In this document: one piece after another, positions 1 to 9,455 of the stretch | Numbering within the stretch: position 1 is the first letter of the stretch | Layout: the number at the start of each line of letters is the position of its first letter | From: Skermanella rosea | GTDB taxonomy: Bacteria; Pseudomonadota; Alphaproteobacteria; Azospirillales; Azospirillaceae | DNA length: 64,000 bases | Direction: 5' to 3' | Assembly: GCF_016806835.2 (NCBI RefSeq) | Contig: NZ_CP086114.1 | Location: forward strand, 62,001-126,000 | The notes under the pieces: generated by a model | What the model saw: the letters and a program-made list of their open reading frames with translations, nothing else | Databases searched by the model: none | What the model was told of the DNA's origin: nothing | Position numbers and translations under genes: made by a program

Positions 1-627
1 ACCGTCCTGTCCTCGATCACCTGGACCCTCACGCCCTTCGTCGAGAACCTCACGATCACCGCCGCCTCGGGGGCGACGGGCTGGGGCAGCGGCGGCGCCA
101 ACGTGATGCGCGGCGGGGCCGGACCGGACAAGCTGCACGGGATGGGTGGCAACGACGATCTCTCCGGCGGCGACGGCACCGACCAGCTGTATGGCGGCGG
201 CGGCGCGGACGAACTCCGCGGCGGGGCCGGCAAGGACATCCTCAAGGGCGGTGACGGCGCCGACACCCTGACCGGCGGCCTCGGCATGGACCGTCTCTAC
301 GGCGGCGCCGGGGCGGACCGATTCGTCTATGAAACGGCGGACGACGGCGAGCCGGGCTGGGGCCGGCGCGACAATATCCAGGATTTCAACCGGAGCCTGG
401 ACAAGATCGACCTGACCAGGATCGACGCCGACGCCGCGGCGGGAGGCAACCAGTCCTTCGCCTATATCGGCGGCGCATCCTTCGACGGGGATGCCGGCCA
501 GCTCCGGGTTTCCAAGGTCAATGATTTCCAGCTTGTCCAGGCCGACATGACCGGCGACGGCGAACCGGATCTCGAAATCCAGATCTCGGGCAGCGCCCCG
601 GTCGACCGGTCCGCCTTCCTGCTCTGA
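1..627 (+). CDS. RTX/serralysin-type calcium-binding protein, C-terminal part (5' end outside window)
   Basis: The frame is open from the first base, so the gene starts before the window; 208 residues are visible. It opens with a VENLTIT-type segment common before RTX arrays. About five to six glycine/aspartate nonapeptides of the GGxGxDxL type follow (roughly residues 38-105). The end resembles the serralysin C-terminal domain, with an RDNIQDFNRSLDKIDLTRID stretch and a closing hydrophobic DRSAFLL-like tail. Such repeats bind Ca2+ and act as part of type I secretion signals, so the product is probably exported. The catalytic or adhesive N-terminal part is not visible, so protease, lipase or pure RTX adhesin cannot be separated. 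No secretion ABC genes are nearby in the window. Confidence 0.9.
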   Translation, partial: TVLSSITWTLTPFVENLTITAASGATGWGSGGANVMRGGAGPDKLHGMGGNDDLSGGDGTDQLYGGGGADELRGGAGKDILKGGDGADTLTGGLGMDRLYGGAGADRFVYETADDGEPGWGRRDNIQDFNRSLDKIDLTRIDADAAAGGNQSFAYIGGASFDGDAGQLRVSKVNDFQLVQADMTGDGEPDLEIQISGSAPVDRSAFLL

Positions 628-652
628 ACTCTGAGCCCTCCGCGCCCCGGCC

Positions 653-692
653 GGGGCCGGCTCCCGGTTTCTCCTGCCGGGAGCCGGCTCCC
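653..692. terminator. Hairpin between convergent genes
   Basis: A 12-bp perfect stem, GCCGGCTCCCGG (656-667) and its complement (677-688), with a 9-nt pyrimidine-rich loop. It sits exactly between the ends of the RTX gene (+) and the CBS-BON gene (-), so it probably serves both strands. There is no long T tract. Confidence 0.65.
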
Positions 693-693
693 G

Positions 694-1425
694 TCAATCG
701 AGCAGCTGTCCCTCGGCGCGATAATCGATCACGTCCATCCTGTCCTCGACGGCCTTGACGCCGGGAACGTTCTGCGCCGCGACCACCAGCGCCTTGCGGT
801 GGGCCTCGGAACTGACGCTCCCCGAGAGTTGCACGACGCCCTCCTTCACGACGACGTTCTCCCCGAACTCGGGCGCCCAGGACTGCGCCCTGAACGTTTC
901 GATGACGCTCTCGCGCAGGCGCCGGTCGTCGGTGGTCGGCATCGGGATGGCCGGCGCCGTCGAGGTCAGGACCCGCATCACGTTCGCCCGGCTGATGATC
1001 CCGACGATACGGTGATCGCTCACGACCGGAACGCGCTTGATCCGCCGGCTCTCCATCGTGCTGACCACCTCCTCCAGCGAGGCGGCGTCATTCACGCAGG
1101 CGACGTTGCGGGTCATGACGTCCCGCACGGCACGGCTGTGTTCCTTGGCGTAGGCGTCCGCCAGTTCCTCGGGCTGCTGCGCGAAAGGGCCGGCGAAGAA
1201 GCCGAGCCACCATGATTTGCGCCGGCCGGAAGCATCGTGGGCCGTGTTGATCTCGGACCGGCGCAGAAGATCGCCCTCGCTGATGATCCCGACCACGCGG
1301 CCCTCCCCGTCCACCACGGGCATGCCGCTGATGTGATGGTCGAGCATGCGCTTGGCCGCCTCCGCGACCGTGCTGTCGGCATCTATGGTTATGACCTGCC
1401 GCGTCATGATATCGCTGGCCTGCAT
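694..1425 (-). CDS. CBS-CBS-BON domain protein
   Basis: A 243-residue cytoplasmic protein. Two CBS motifs lie at about residues 1-58 (SDIMTRQVITI ... VVGIISEGDLLRR) and 99-152 (VRDVMTRNVACV ... IVGIISRANVMRVL), followed by a BON domain at about 165-235. CBS pairs bind adenine nucleotides; BON domains are thought to contact membranes or phospholipids. The frame extends another 90 codons upstream but without homology. The ATG at 1425 has a GGGAGGG ribosome site 7-8 nt before it, so that start was chosen. Proteins of this architecture are common stress-associated proteins in alphaproteobacteria; the ligand here is unknown. Confidence 0.88.
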   Translation of the reverse strand: MQASDIMTRQVITIDADSTVAEAAKRMLDHHISGMPVVDGEGRVVGIISEGDLLRRSEINTAHDASGRRKSWWLGFFAGPFAQQPEELADAYAKEHSRAVRDVMTRNVACVNDAASLEEVVSTMESRRIKRVPVVSDHRIVGIISRANVMRVLTSTAPAIPMPTTDDRRLRESVIETFRAQSWAPEFGENVVVKEGVVQLSGSVSSEAHRKALVVAAQNVPGVKAVEDRMDVIDYRAEGQLLD

Positions 1426-1651
1426 CGTTTCCCTCCCGCTGTCAACTGCATGCCCCTGGGTCGCTGTCCTCCGGATGGTTGCTCTTCGGACAGCTGCGTT
1501 CCTGATCGAGGCGGATGGCCCGGCGGATGGATCGCCCGGAGCGGAAGCTCGCGCCTCGATGGAATCATGCGCCTGCCCGGGCCGGAGGCATACCGGGGAT
1601 TCCGCAAGGTAGAAGCGATTTTCACCGGGTCCGGGCACGAACCGGTCGCCG

Positions 1652-3559
1652 TCACTGCTTTTCCCACCAGGTCTCGACCGCGGGCCAGCCGACATCGTCG
1701 GGGACGGCCGATCCCGCCATGCGGGCCGGACGGCTCAACCGGTCCCAGTAGGCATAATGGACCGTGCCGATATACCAGCCGGGCAGGATATAGGCGTTCC
1801 ACATCAGGACGCGGTCCAGGGCGCGGCTGGCCGCGATCAGGTCTTCGCGCGACGAGGCGCTTCCGATCCTGGCGACCAGGTCGTCCACGACCGGATCCTG
1901 CACGCCCGCGACGTTGACGGTGAACCGTTCGTTGGCGAACGGGGAACCCCAGTAATGCGCCATCTCGGGCCCGGGCAGGTCGGTGGACCGGGAGAACTGG
2001 AACGCCATGTCGAAATCGAAATCGGATCGGGACCTCTGCTCGAACTGGGCCGTCTCGACCAGCCGCAGCCGGGCATCGATCCCCGCCCTGCGCAGGCTGG
2101 CCACGAACGCAAGGAGGACATTCCGGGATTCCGGGCCGGCCGTCATGATCTCGATCGAAAGCTGCCTGCCCGTGCCGTCCACCAGCAGGCCGTCCCGGAC
2201 GTGATAGCCAGCCTTGCCGAACAGGTCGAAGGCCTCGCGCCGCGCGTCGCGCTGGTAGCCGCTGCCGCCGCCGGCCGGCGGGAGATAGGCCTCTTCGAGG
2301 ATCTCGCTTCTGAGATGGGATTTCCAGGGCAGGAGGAGGGTCAGTTCGGCCGGCGTCGGTTTCCCCGCGGCGGCCAGGTCGGAGTTGGGAAACTGGCTGT
2401 AGTTGCGTTGCGTCCAGCCGCCCTGGAGAACCCTGTTGATCCACTCGTGATCGAAGAGCTGCGTGACCGCTTCCCGGACCAGCCTGTCGTCGAACGGGGG
2501 CCTGCGCAGGTTGAAGACGAAATTCATGCTGCCCAAGGCTCCGCGAAGCGGGGCTTCGGCCTTGACCACCGGCAGGCCGCTCCTGTCCGGGACCCCGTCG
2601 TAGAGGGACCAGCGGGCCGGGTTGAACTCGACGACCATGTCGATCAGGCCGGCCATGAAAGCCTGGGATCTGGCATTGACGTCGCGGTAGTAGTCGACGG
2701 TCCACGTATCGAAATTGTACATGCCCCTGCGGACCGGCAGATTCTGCGCCCAGTAATCCGCCACCCGGCGATAGACGATCCGTCTTCCCGGCAGGACCTG
2801 CTCGATCCGGTAGGGGCCGCTCCCGAGCGGCGGCTCCAGGGTGTCGGTCCCGAACTTGCGCTCCGTGTAGTAATGCTTCGGCAGCACGTGCATGCTCGCG
2901 ATCATGAAGACCGTGCTTTGGGCGTTCTCGGGCACGAAGGAGAATTTCACCGAGAGGGGGTCGATGGCTTCGGCACCGGTGACGTCCTTGTAAGCGATGC
3001 GAAAATACGGAAGCGCTCTCTCGCTGCTGGTCAGGAGTTCGTAGGTGAAGACGACGTCCTCGGCGGTGACGGGGCTGCCGTCGTGCCAGCGCGCCAGCGG
3101 GTTCAGGGTGAACACCGCGGAGGACCGATCGTCCGCGATCGCCACGCTCCTGGCGACGAGCGGATAGGCGGTCAGGGGATCGTCGCGCGGCGAGACGAAC
3201 AGCCGGTCATAGAGCAGATCGGCCTCCGCCCCGCAGGGACGGATGGAGAAGGGCTGAAGGTTGCTGAACGACCCGATCTGCGAGAGACGCAGCGTGCCCG
3301 ACTTGGGCGCGTTCGGATTGACATATTCGAAATGCTGAAACCCGATCGGATACTGCCCGTCGTCTCCTTCCCCGATGGCGAACAGCCTTGACAGACCAGG
3401 CGTCGAACCCGCCTCCGCCGCGGAAGCCATCGTCGAGGTTACAGTCGAGGTTGGCTGAGGGTGACTGGTTGCCGCTACCTCTCCGCAAAGCAGTGAAGAA
3501 GTCAGCAGCGAGCATACAATAACCAAGCCTGTAACCGAACGCGTGAGCAGGGTGTCCAT
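1652..3559 (-). CDS. Family 5 extracellular solute-binding protein, YejA-like
   Basis: 635 residues with an N-terminal signal sequence (MDTLLTRSVTGLVIVCSLLTSS), then a full-length SBP_bac_5 fold. Recognisable parts are GFQHFEYVNPNAPKSGTLRL near the mature N-terminus, typical of YejA/microcin-C-type peptide binders, then ARWHDGSPVTAEDVVFTYE and a C-terminal AYILPGWYIGTVHYAYWDRL. The protein should capture peptides or peptide-like compounds in the periplasm for an ABC importer. No permease or ATPase gene adjoins it: the downstream gene is the CBS-BON protein 226 bp away and the upstream neighbour is divergent. It is therefore an orphan binding protein that must share a transporter encoded elsewhere. 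Confidence 0.88.
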   Translation of the reverse strand: MDTLLTRSVTGLVIVCSLLTSSLLCGEVAATSHPQPTSTVTSTMASAAEAGSTPGLSRLFAIGEGDDGQYPIGFQHFEYVNPNAPKSGTLRLSQIGSFSNLQPFSIRPCGAEADLLYDRLFVSPRDDPLTAYPLVARSVAIADDRSSAVFTLNPLARWHDGSPVTAEDVVFTYELLTSSERALPYFRIAYKDVTGAEAIDPLSVKFSFVPENAQSTVFMIASMHVLPKHYYTERKFGTDTLEPPLGSGPYRIEQVLPGRRIVYRRVADYWAQNLPVRRGMYNFDTWTVDYYRDVNARSQAFMAGLIDMVVEFNPARWSLYDGVPDRSGLPVVKAEAPLRGALGSMNFVFNLRRPPFDDRLVREAVTQLFDHEWINRVLQGGWTQRNYSQFPNSDLAAAGKPTPAELTLLLPWKSHLRSEILEEAYLPPAGGGSGYQRDARREAFDLFGKAGYHVRDGLLVDGTGRQLSIEIMTAGPESRNVLLAFVASLRRAGIDARLRLVETAQFEQRSRSDFDFDMAFQFSRSTDLPGPEMAHYWGSPFANERFTVNVAGVQDPVVDDLVARIGSASSREDLIAASRALDRVLMWNAYILPGWYIGTVHYAYWDRLSRPARMAGSAVPDDVGWPAVETWWEKQ

Positions 3560-3811
3560 CCGCCTTCTTTCACGGCTCTTGACTCAAGTTACCTTCAATA
3601 TGGTCTGTCAATCCCCGATCGCAAACACCTCCTATAGGGTATGTATGTCGAATTGACTGTATTCGGATCACGAGATTACTCGTTCGGATACATGGACGAC
3701 TGAACGATGCTGGAAAGCGTCTGCCGATCGTGGGCGGCAGGATGTGCGACTCTTCGGTGTCCGGCCTGTTGCAAAGTGGGCTGTAGCCGACAACAAGAAG
3801 GATCAGGCCCC
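3560..3811. promoter_or_regulatory. Divergent promoter region
   Basis: About 250 bp of distinctly AT-richer DNA separates the divergent binding-protein and DUF4142 genes. It contains TTGACT and CTATAGGG-like stretches that could serve as promoter elements. I see no convincing gene; a short minus-strand reading frame here shows no family features or ribosome site. Confidence 0.4.
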
Positions 3812-4480
3812 ATGCCAAGCTTGATGCGCCCGGGCACGGTGAGCGCCCTCACCATCGCAATTGCCGGTGCGGGGATTCCGGCGAGTTTCCCGGCACTGGC
3901 CCAGGAATCCCCTCCCCAGGCGCAGGAGCAGACCCTTCATCTGGACGAGATGCTGGTCCAGGAAGCCATCCAGCGGGGTCTGGCGGAGATCGAGATGGCC
4001 AGGCTCGCCGAAGAGCGCGCCGAGGCGGACGCGGTGCATTCCTTCGCCGAACTCATGCTGGAACAACATGGAAAGCTGAACGAGCGGCTGATCCAGGCGG
4101 CACGCGAAATCGGCGCCGAGATACCCTCCGGCCCGAACGAGAGCGAGGCGTCGGTCATCGGGCGGCTGAAGACGCTCCGAGGTGCCGCCTTCGACGAGGT
4201 CTATGCGGTGGGCGTCGCCCAGGACCACATGCGGCACCATAACTTGTACGCGCGCCTGGCGGGGTACGCTTCCGCTCCGGTCCTGCGGCGGATCGGCGCG
4301 GAAGCGGTGCCGGTGCTGGAGGAGCACCTGGCCGCGGCACAGGCGTTGCGGGTCGAGGTCCGGCCGATCGCCCAGGGTCCGCTCGGGGCGGTGCCCGACC
4401 AGGCTGCCGAGCCGAGCGAGGCGACCCCGCAACGGCGGCAGGCCCCCTATTCGGACGAGGCCGAGGGGGCCGAGCCCTGA
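3812..4480 (+). CDS. DUF4142-type exported protein
   Basis: 222 residues. A signal peptide (residues 1-31, cleavage near FPALAQ) precedes a helical domain of the DUF4142 (ferritin-like fold) type: MLVQEAIQRGLAEIEMARLAEERA, then a helix with FAELMLEQHGKLNERL, and near residue 150 DHMRHHNLYARLA. The last 40 residues are low-complexity and acidic. The ATG at 3812 was preferred over an upstream in-frame start at 3707 because it has an AAGGA site and begins directly with the signal sequence. The family is periplasmic and of unknown biochemical function, often linked to stress resistance. Confidence 0.8.
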   Translation: MPSLMRPGTVSALTIAIAGAGIPASFPALAQESPPQAQEQTLHLDEMLVQEAIQRGLAEIEMARLAEERAEADAVHSFAELMLEQHGKLNERLIQAAREIGAEIPSGPNESEASVIGRLKTLRGAAFDEVYAVGVAQDHMRHHNLYARLAGYASAPVLRRIGAEAVPVLEEHLAAAQALRVEVRPIAQGPLGAVPDQAAEPSEATPQRRQAPYSDEAEGAEP

Positions 4481-4508
4481 CGGCCGGCACTCGACCGGCG
4501 CGGCGGTC

Positions 4509-5168
4509 CTACCGTTCCGCTTCCGCCAGCCAGTGGCCCAGCGTTCCCTTGCCGGCGTCCACCTCGCTCCAGCCCGGCGGCACGCCGTCCATGTTGGGCA
4601 GCTGGTGCGCGATGCCCTTGTGGCAGTCGATGCAGGTGCGCTCGCCCGTGAACAGGTATGCCTGGTGAACCCGGGCCGCCCTGGCGCCCTGCTTGGTGAT
4701 GTCCATGGATTCCGCCGAGTGGCAGTTCCGGCATTCCAGCGAGTTGTTGGCCTTCAGCCTGGCCCACTCGTGCTCGGCCAGCTCGCGCCGCATGGCGACG
4801 AACTTGTCGCGCGTATCGATGGTGCCGAAGATCTTGCCCCAGACCTCCTTGGACGCCTGCATCTTCCGGGCGATCTTGTCCGTCCATTCGTGAGGCACGT
4901 GGCAGTCGGGACAGGTCGCCCGCACGCCGGACCGGTTGGAGAAGTGGATCGTCGTCTTCAGCTCCTCGTAGACGTTGGCGTTCATCTCGTGGCAGCCGAT
5001 GCAGAACGCCTCCCGGTTGGTCGCCTCCAGGGCCGTGTTGAAGCCGCCCCAGAAGATGACGCCGGCGGCGAACCCGCCGAGCGTCAGGAAGCCGAGGCTG
5101 AGATACCGGCTGGGACTGGAGAAGGTGCGCCACGGATGCACCAGGAATCCCGGCAGCTTCATCCTCAT
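4509..5168 (-). CDS. napC: NapC/NirT-type tetraheme cytochrome c
   Basis: 219 residues with one N-terminal membrane anchor (about 22-45) and four CXXCH heme sites: CIGCH (56-60), CPDCH (85-89), CRNCH (145-149) and CIDCH (178-182). NapC takes electrons from membrane quinol and hands them to the periplasmic NapAB complex. It is the last gene of napEFDABC; its start overlaps the end of napB by 4 bp, so the two are probably translationally coupled. Confidence 0.97.
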   Translation of the reverse strand: MRMKLPGFLVHPWRTFSSPSRYLSLGFLTLGGFAAGVIFWGGFNTALEATNREAFCIGCHEMNANVYEELKTTIHFSNRSGVRATCPDCHVPHEWTDKIARKMQASKEVWGKIFGTIDTRDKFVAMRRELAEHEWARLKANNSLECRNCHSAESMDITKQGARAARVHQAYLFTGERTCIDCHKGIAHQLPNMDGVPPGWSEVDAGKGTLGHWLAEAER

Positions 5169-5638
5169 TTGTTCTCACCCCCGCCGGAGGGCCTGCTGAT
5201 CAGGCTGTCGATATCCTTGAACTCGTTCGGCACGAAGGGCTGCGCCGCGGTCTGGGGAACGTGGCACTGCATGCAGAAGTACCGGCGCGGCGACACCTGC
5301 CCCAGCATCTGGCCGTCGCGGTCCATGTAGTGGGTGATGCTGATCATCGGCGCCTGCACCGCCTCGGTGAACTGCCGGCTGTGGCAAGTCAGGCAGCGGT
5401 TGGTGTTCAGGTTGATCTGGTAGTCGCGCACATTGTGCGGGATCACCGGGGGCTGCTCCGGATAGTTCCTTGAAACCCTGCGGTCGTCGGTCACGTCCGC
5501 CGGGATCGGGGGGGCCGGCAGCTCGTCGGTGAACGTGACCGGCGGGCGGAACGGGGTCTGGATCGGCTGCTGGGCCGAGATGACGGCCGGCACCAGCACC
5601 GGGAGTGCCGCGAGGGCGGCGTAGAAGAGTACTCTCAT
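5165..5638 (-). CDS. napB: Periplasmic nitrate reductase diheme cytochrome subunit
   Basis: 157 residues with an N-terminal signal peptide (cleavage about residue 22) and two CXXCH heme sites, CLTCH (82-86) and CMQCH (122-126). The [16 protein letters not shown] and [10 protein letters not shown] contexts are typical of NapB. It receives electrons from NapC and passes them to the NapA Fe-S cluster in the periplasm. It lies 12 bp after napA and overlaps napC. Confidence 0.97.
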   Translation of the reverse strand: MRVLFYAALAALPVLVPAVISAQQPIQTPFRPPVTFTDELPAPPIPADVTDDRRVSRNYPEQPPVIPHNVRDYQINLNTNRCLTCHSRQFTEAVQAPMISITHYMDRDGQMLGQVSPRRYFCMQCHVPQTAAQPFVPNEFKDIDSLISRPSGGGENK

Positions 5639-5650
5639 GGCTTCCGCCCC

Positions 5651-8146
5651 TTACACCGCGGTTATCCTGACCGCGCATTTCTTGAAGTCGGTCTGCTTGG
5701 AGATCGGATCGGTGGCGTCCAGCGTCACCTTGTTGATCAGGCGGGTGCTGTCGAACCAGGGCACGAAGACCAGGCCGCGCGGCGGCTTGTTGCGCCCCCG
5801 GGTCTCGACGCGCAGGCGGACCTCGCCCCGGCGCGACTGGACCAGCACTTCGGAACCCCGGCGCAGCTTGCGGGCCGCGGCGTCGTCCGGGTGCATGTAG
5901 ACCAGCGCCATGGGCACCGCCTTGTAGAGTTCGGGCACCCGCATGGTCATGGACCCGGAATGCCAGTGCTCCAGCACCCGGCCGGTGACCAGCCACAGGT
6001 CGTATTCCGCATCCGGCGCCTCGGCCGGCGGTTCGTACGGGAAACCGAAGATGATCGCGCGGCCGTCGGGGTTGCCGTAGAAGCGGATGCCCTCTCCCGG
6101 CTTCACGTAGGGGTCCAGGCCCTCCCGGTAGCGCCAGCGGGTCTCCTGGTTGTCCACGACGGGCCAGCGCATGCCGCGGACCTTGTGGTACTCGTCGAAG
6201 TCGGCCAGGTCGTGCCCGTGATGGCGGCCGAACGAGGCGTATTCCTCGAACAGGCCCTTCTGGACATAGAACCCGAAGGCCCGGGCCTCCCGGTTCTCGT
6301 ACTCGGGGTCCATGTCCTCCAGCGGGAACCTGTTTACCTCACCGTTGGCGAACAGCACGTCGAACAGCGTCTTCCCCCGGTATTCCGGGTTCCGGTCCAG
6401 CGTCTCGGCCGGCCACACCTCGTCGGTCGTGAACCTTTTCGAGAACTCCATCATCTGCCACAGGTCGGAGCGGGCCTCGCCCGGTGCCGGGACGAGCTGG
6501 TGCCAGAAGTGGGTGCGCCGCTCGGCGTTGCCGTAGGCGCCTTCCTTCTCGACCCACATGGCGGCCGGCAGCACCAGGTCCGCCGCCATCGCGGTCACGG
6601 TCGGATAGGCGTCCGACACCACGATGAAGTTGTCCGGGTTCCGGTAGCCGACATAGGTCTCGTTGTCGGAGTTGGGTGCCGCCTGGAGGTTGTTGTTGAC
6701 CTGGATCCAGTAGGCGTTGAGCTTGCCGTCCTTCAGCATGCGGTCCTGCTGGACCGCGTGGTATCCCGGCTTGTCCGGCAGCAGCCCCGCCGGCAGCTTC
6801 CAGATCTCCTCGGTCTTCTTCCGGTGCTCCGGGTTGGTCACCTGCATGTCGGCCGGCAGGCGGTGGGAGAAGGTCCCGACCTCGCGCGCGGTGCCGCAGG
6901 CCGAGGGCTGGCCGGTCAGGGAGAACGGGCTGTTGCCCGGCTCCGAGATCTTCCCGGTCAGCAGATGGATGTTGTAGATCATGTGGTTGGCCCAGACGCC
7001 GCGGACGTGCTGGTTGAACCCCATGGTCCAGAACGACATGACCTTGGTCCTGGGATCGGCGTACAGCTCGGCCAGGGCCAGCAGGCGCTCCTTGGGAACG
7101 CCGGTCAGTTCCGCCGTGTAGTCCGCCGTATAGGTGGCGACCAGCTTGGCGAACTCGTCGAAGCTGCTGGGCGTCGAGGCGGTCGCCTCCTTCGCCCCGG
7201 TCGCCCTGACCTCCAGCACGTGCTCCGGCCGCAGGCCGTAGCCGATGTCCGTCTGGCCCATGCGGAAGTTGCAGTGCTTGTCGACGAACTCCCGGTTGAC
7301 CCGGCCGGTTTGGATGATGTGATTGGCGATGAAGTTGAGGATCGCCAGGTCGGTGCCCGGCTTGAACACCATCGGCACGTCGGCCAGCTCGTAGCTGCGG
7401 TGCTCGAAGGTGGACAGCACGGCGACCTTGACGTGGGGCGCCGAGATCCGGCGGTCCGTCACCCGGGTCCACAGGATCGGATGCATCTCCGCCATGTTGG
7501 AGCCCCACAGGACGAAGGCGTCGGCCGCCTCGATGTCGTCGTAGCAGCCCATCGGCTCGTCCATGCCGAAGGTCCGGATGAAGGCGACGGCCGCCGAGGC
7601 CATGCAGTGGCGGGCGTTGGGGTCCAGGTTGTTGGAGCGGAAGCCGGCGCGCATCAGCTTGCTCGCGGTATAGCCTTCCCAGATCGTCCACTGCCCCGAT
7701 CCGAACATGCCGACCGCCGTCGGCCCCTTCTCCTTCAGCACCCGCTTCCACTGGCGGGCCATCTCGTCGAAGGCGCGCTCCCACGACACCGGCTGGAACT
7801 CGCCGTCCTTGTGGTACTCGCCGTTCCGCATGCGCAGCATCGGCGTCGTCAGGCGGTCCTGTCCGTACATGATCTTGGACAGGAAGTACCCTTTCACGCA
7901 GTTCAGGCCCCGGTTGACCTCGGCCTTGATGTCGCCGTGGGTGGCGACCACGCGGTCGTCCTTGACCGCGACCATGACGCCGCAGCCCGTGCCGCAGAAC
8001 CGGCAGGGCGCCTTGGACCATTTGAGCTTCGCGTCCTGCCCGGCGACCAGGGACTGCTGGGCTGCGGCCGGAAGGCTGATCTGGGCCGCGGCCGCGGCCG
8101 CCGCGGCCGCGTTGGCCTTGATGTAGTCTCTTCGCGTCAGTTTCAC
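5651..8146 (-). CDS. napA: Periplasmic nitrate reductase catalytic subunit
   Basis: 831 residues, the usual NapA length. The N-terminus has a Tat signal ([14 protein letters not shown]). Cys48, Cys51, Cys55 and Cys83 (CRFCGTGC ... NCVKGYF) bind the [4Fe-4S] cluster, and Cys181 in [11 protein letters not shown] is the expected molybdenum ligand of the bis-MGD cofactor. It reduces nitrate to nitrite in the periplasm. The start is a GTG at 8146 with an AGGGGG site; the frame remains open far upstream, but the Tat motif fixes the start. It lies 16 bp after napD and 12 bp before napB. Confidence 0.97.
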   Translation of the reverse strand: MKLTRRDYIKANAAAAAAAAAQISLPAAAQQSLVAGQDAKLKWSKAPCRFCGTGCGVMVAVKDDRVVATHGDIKAEVNRGLNCVKGYFLSKIMYGQDRLTTPMLRMRNGEYHKDGEFQPVSWERAFDEMARQWKRVLKEKGPTAVGMFGSGQWTIWEGYTASKLMRAGFRSNNLDPNARHCMASAAVAFIRTFGMDEPMGCYDDIEAADAFVLWGSNMAEMHPILWTRVTDRRISAPHVKVAVLSTFEHRSYELADVPMVFKPGTDLAILNFIANHIIQTGRVNREFVDKHCNFRMGQTDIGYGLRPEHVLEVRATGAKEATASTPSSFDEFAKLVATYTADYTAELTGVPKERLLALAELYADPRTKVMSFWTMGFNQHVRGVWANHMIYNIHLLTGKISEPGNSPFSLTGQPSACGTAREVGTFSHRLPADMQVTNPEHRKKTEEIWKLPAGLLPDKPGYHAVQQDRMLKDGKLNAYWIQVNNNLQAAPNSDNETYVGYRNPDNFIVVSDAYPTVTAMAADLVLPAAMWVEKEGAYGNAERRTHFWHQLVPAPGEARSDLWQMMEFSKRFTTDEVWPAETLDRNPEYRGKTLFDVLFANGEVNRFPLEDMDPEYENREARAFGFYVQKGLFEEYASFGRHHGHDLADFDEYHKVRGMRWPVVDNQETRWRYREGLDPYVKPGEGIRFYGNPDGRAIIFGFPYEPPAEAPDAEYDLWLVTGRVLEHWHSGSMTMRVPELYKAVPMALVYMHPDDAAARKLRRGSEVLVQSRRGEVRLRVETRGRNKPPRGLVFVPWFDSTRLINKVTLDATDPISKQTDFKKCAVRITAV

Positions 8147-8162
8147 GATTTCCCCCTGACTT

Positions 8163-8432
8163 TCAATCCGCCGCATCCGGCCCGTCCACCTGGTGCCCGT
8201 CCACCTGATGGAAGACCATGTTGACCGCCATGACCCCGTCCAGCAGGCTGATCTCGCTGATCCGGGCGACGATTTCCCCCTCGTCGGCGGTCTCCAGCGT
8301 GACCACCATCTTCCCCGCCTCCGCGGCGTGGACCTCGATCCCGGGCATAGCCGAAACGGCTCCCCTGGCGGCATCCATGAACTCCGGGAGAGCCTGGACG
8401 ACCAGGCTCGAGATATGGACTTCATCGGACAT
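8163..8432 (-). CDS. napD: NapD chaperone for NapA
   Basis: 89 residues. It matches the NapD pattern with [13 protein letters not shown] at the start, the [16 protein letters not shown] centre and the [11 protein letters not shown] strand. NapD is a small cytoplasmic chaperone that binds the NapA Tat signal and holds back export until the cofactor is loaded. Its start overlaps the end of napF by 11 bp. Confidence 0.93.
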   Translation of the reverse strand: MSDEVHISSLVVQALPEFMDAARGAVSAMPGIEVHAAEAGKMVVTLETADEGEIVARISEISLLDGVMAVNMVFHQVDGHQVDGPDAAD

Positions 8433-8943
8433 TGCTTGTTCCCTCTTGGCCCCCTGCGGAAACGACCGTCACCGCCCCGGCCGGACACGGGGAAACGCAC
8501 GCACCGCATCCGGTACAGGCTGACGCGTCCACATCGGGCCGGGACGGGCCGCCCCGCCCGATGGTGAAATTGATCGCGCCGGTCGGGCACGCGTCGCGGC
8601 AGCTCTGGCAGACGATCCCCATCCTGGCGAAGCAGGTATCGGCGATGGTTGCTGCCTGGAACCAGGGAGCCCCCTGCGTCAGGTCGAACACGGGGACCGG
8701 GCAGGCCTCGGCGCAGTCGCCGCAGAAGGTGCATTCGCCGTTCCGGAAATCGACCTCCGGGTATCCCCCGTCGCCCGCCGCGACGATGCCTTCCGGACAG
8801 GCGTCCGCGCACGCTCCGCATCGAACGCAGGCGTCGAGCACGCGCGCATCGGAGGCGTAAGGCGGCCGCACGGGCACCGGCCCGCGCCGCAGCCGTCCTC
8901 TCAGCAAGCCGCGCCGCCCGGGATCGATCCTGTTCTCGGACAT
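8422..8943 (-). CDS. napF: NapF-type ferredoxin protein
   Basis: 173 residues. Cysteine groups for four [4Fe-4S] clusters are visible: [24 protein letters not shown], a CQSCRDACP group with upstream cysteines, and [12 protein letters not shown]. NapF is a cytoplasmic accessory protein implicated in maturing NapA before export. The ATG at 8943, just after the napE stop codon, was chosen; an upstream in-frame ATG would run back into napE. No strong ribosome site is visible, consistent with coupling to napE. Confidence 0.93.
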   Translation of the reverse strand: MSENRIDPGRRGLLRGRLRRGPVPVRPPYASDARVLDACVRCGACADACPEGIVAAGDGGYPEVDFRNGECTFCGDCAEACPVPVFDLTQGAPWFQAATIADTCFARMGIVCQSCRDACPTGAINFTIGRGGPSRPDVDASACTGCGACVSPCPAGAVTVVSAGGQEGTSNVR

Positions 8944-8947
8944 GATG

Positions 8948-9148
8948 CTAGACCGGCGGCGGCCCCGGAGGTCCGGCGACGAGCTGGTACATCCAGACGA
9001 TGAAGCCATAGCCCCCCACGACCGCCACGGCCACGAACGGCCAGATGACGAAGGCGAGAAGCAGGAACATGAGGATCTCCCGCCGCTTGACGGCCCCCTC
9101 CACGGGAGTTTTCCCGACGGATACTCCGGCTGTTGTTTCGTCTGTCAC
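8948..9148 (-). CDS. napE: NapE-type small membrane protein
   Basis: 66 residues. A cytoplasmic head with EGAVKRREILMFL leads into one transmembrane helix of the LLAFVIWPFVAVAVVGGYGFIVWM kind, then a proline-rich tail. This is the NapE pattern. The GTG start at 9148 has a GAGGG site 9 nt upstream; a longer frame from 9298 adds 50 residues with no similarity to the family and runs through the AT-rich leader. It is the first gene of the nap operon. The precise role of NapE is not established. Confidence 0.9.
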   Translation of the reverse strand: MTDETTAGVSVGKTPVEGAVKRREILMFLLLAFVIWPFVAVAVVGGYGFIVWMYQLVAGPPGPPPV

Positions 9149-9324
9149 TCTGCTTATCCCTCGGCCACTTCTTGGACTGCCATTGGCTGGGCTCGAAGCA
9201 CAATAACGCACAAAAAACGTAAATTGAAAAGCAAAAAAGCCGGTTTCAGGGCAACAAGAAACCCTCAAATTCTTTGTTTTGTTAACAGTTTCGGCCAAGG
9301 AACCGACTTTTATCTAATACCCTC

Positions 9325-9338
9325 TTGATATTTGTCAA
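9325..9338. promoter_or_regulatory. Second FNR/Anr-like half-conserved site
   Basis: TTGATATTTGTCAA differs from the FNR/FixK/Anr consensus TTGAT-N4-ATCAA at one position. It lies 24 bp from the perfect box and 177 bp before napE, in AT-rich leader DNA. Confidence 0.5.
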
Positions 9339-9362
9339 TTTGGCTGAATAATCGTCAATATC

Positions 9363-9376
9363 ATTGATCTAGATCA
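9363..9376. promoter_or_regulatory. FNR/Anr/FixK-type box upstream of napE
   Basis: TTGATCTAGATCAA is a perfect match to the FNR-family consensus TTGAT-N4-ATCAA and is a full palindrome. It lies about 215 bp before the napE start in a 300-bp AT-rich stretch without genes, downstream of the end of the neighbouring GH105 gene. Oxygen-limitation control of the nap operon is the natural reading; the distance implies a transcript leader of about 150-180 nt. Confidence 0.75.
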
Positions 9377-9455
9377 ATCATTTTCAAATCTTTTATCTTG
9401 ACCGGGACTGTGCAGGAAACGGGAAGCGTCTCCTGGCGTCCGGCATCGCGCCTGC

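Noticed and set aside
1426-1695. N-terminal extension of the CBS-BON protein
   Set aside because: The extra 90 codons lack similarity, and the ATG at 1425 has a GGGAGGG site directly before the CBS domain.
3570-3818. Short minus-strand frame of 82 codons
   Set aside because: It lies in AT-rich promoter DNA, overlaps the better supported DUF4142 start and has no ribosome site or similarity.
5891-8224. A 777-codon open frame opposite napA
   Set aside because: napA is certain from its Fe-S and Mo ligands; the antisense frame has no family features.
9149-9298. Longer form of NapE
   Set aside because: The added 50 residues derive from AT-rich leader DNA and are absent from the NapE family; the GTG at 9148 has a GAGGG site.
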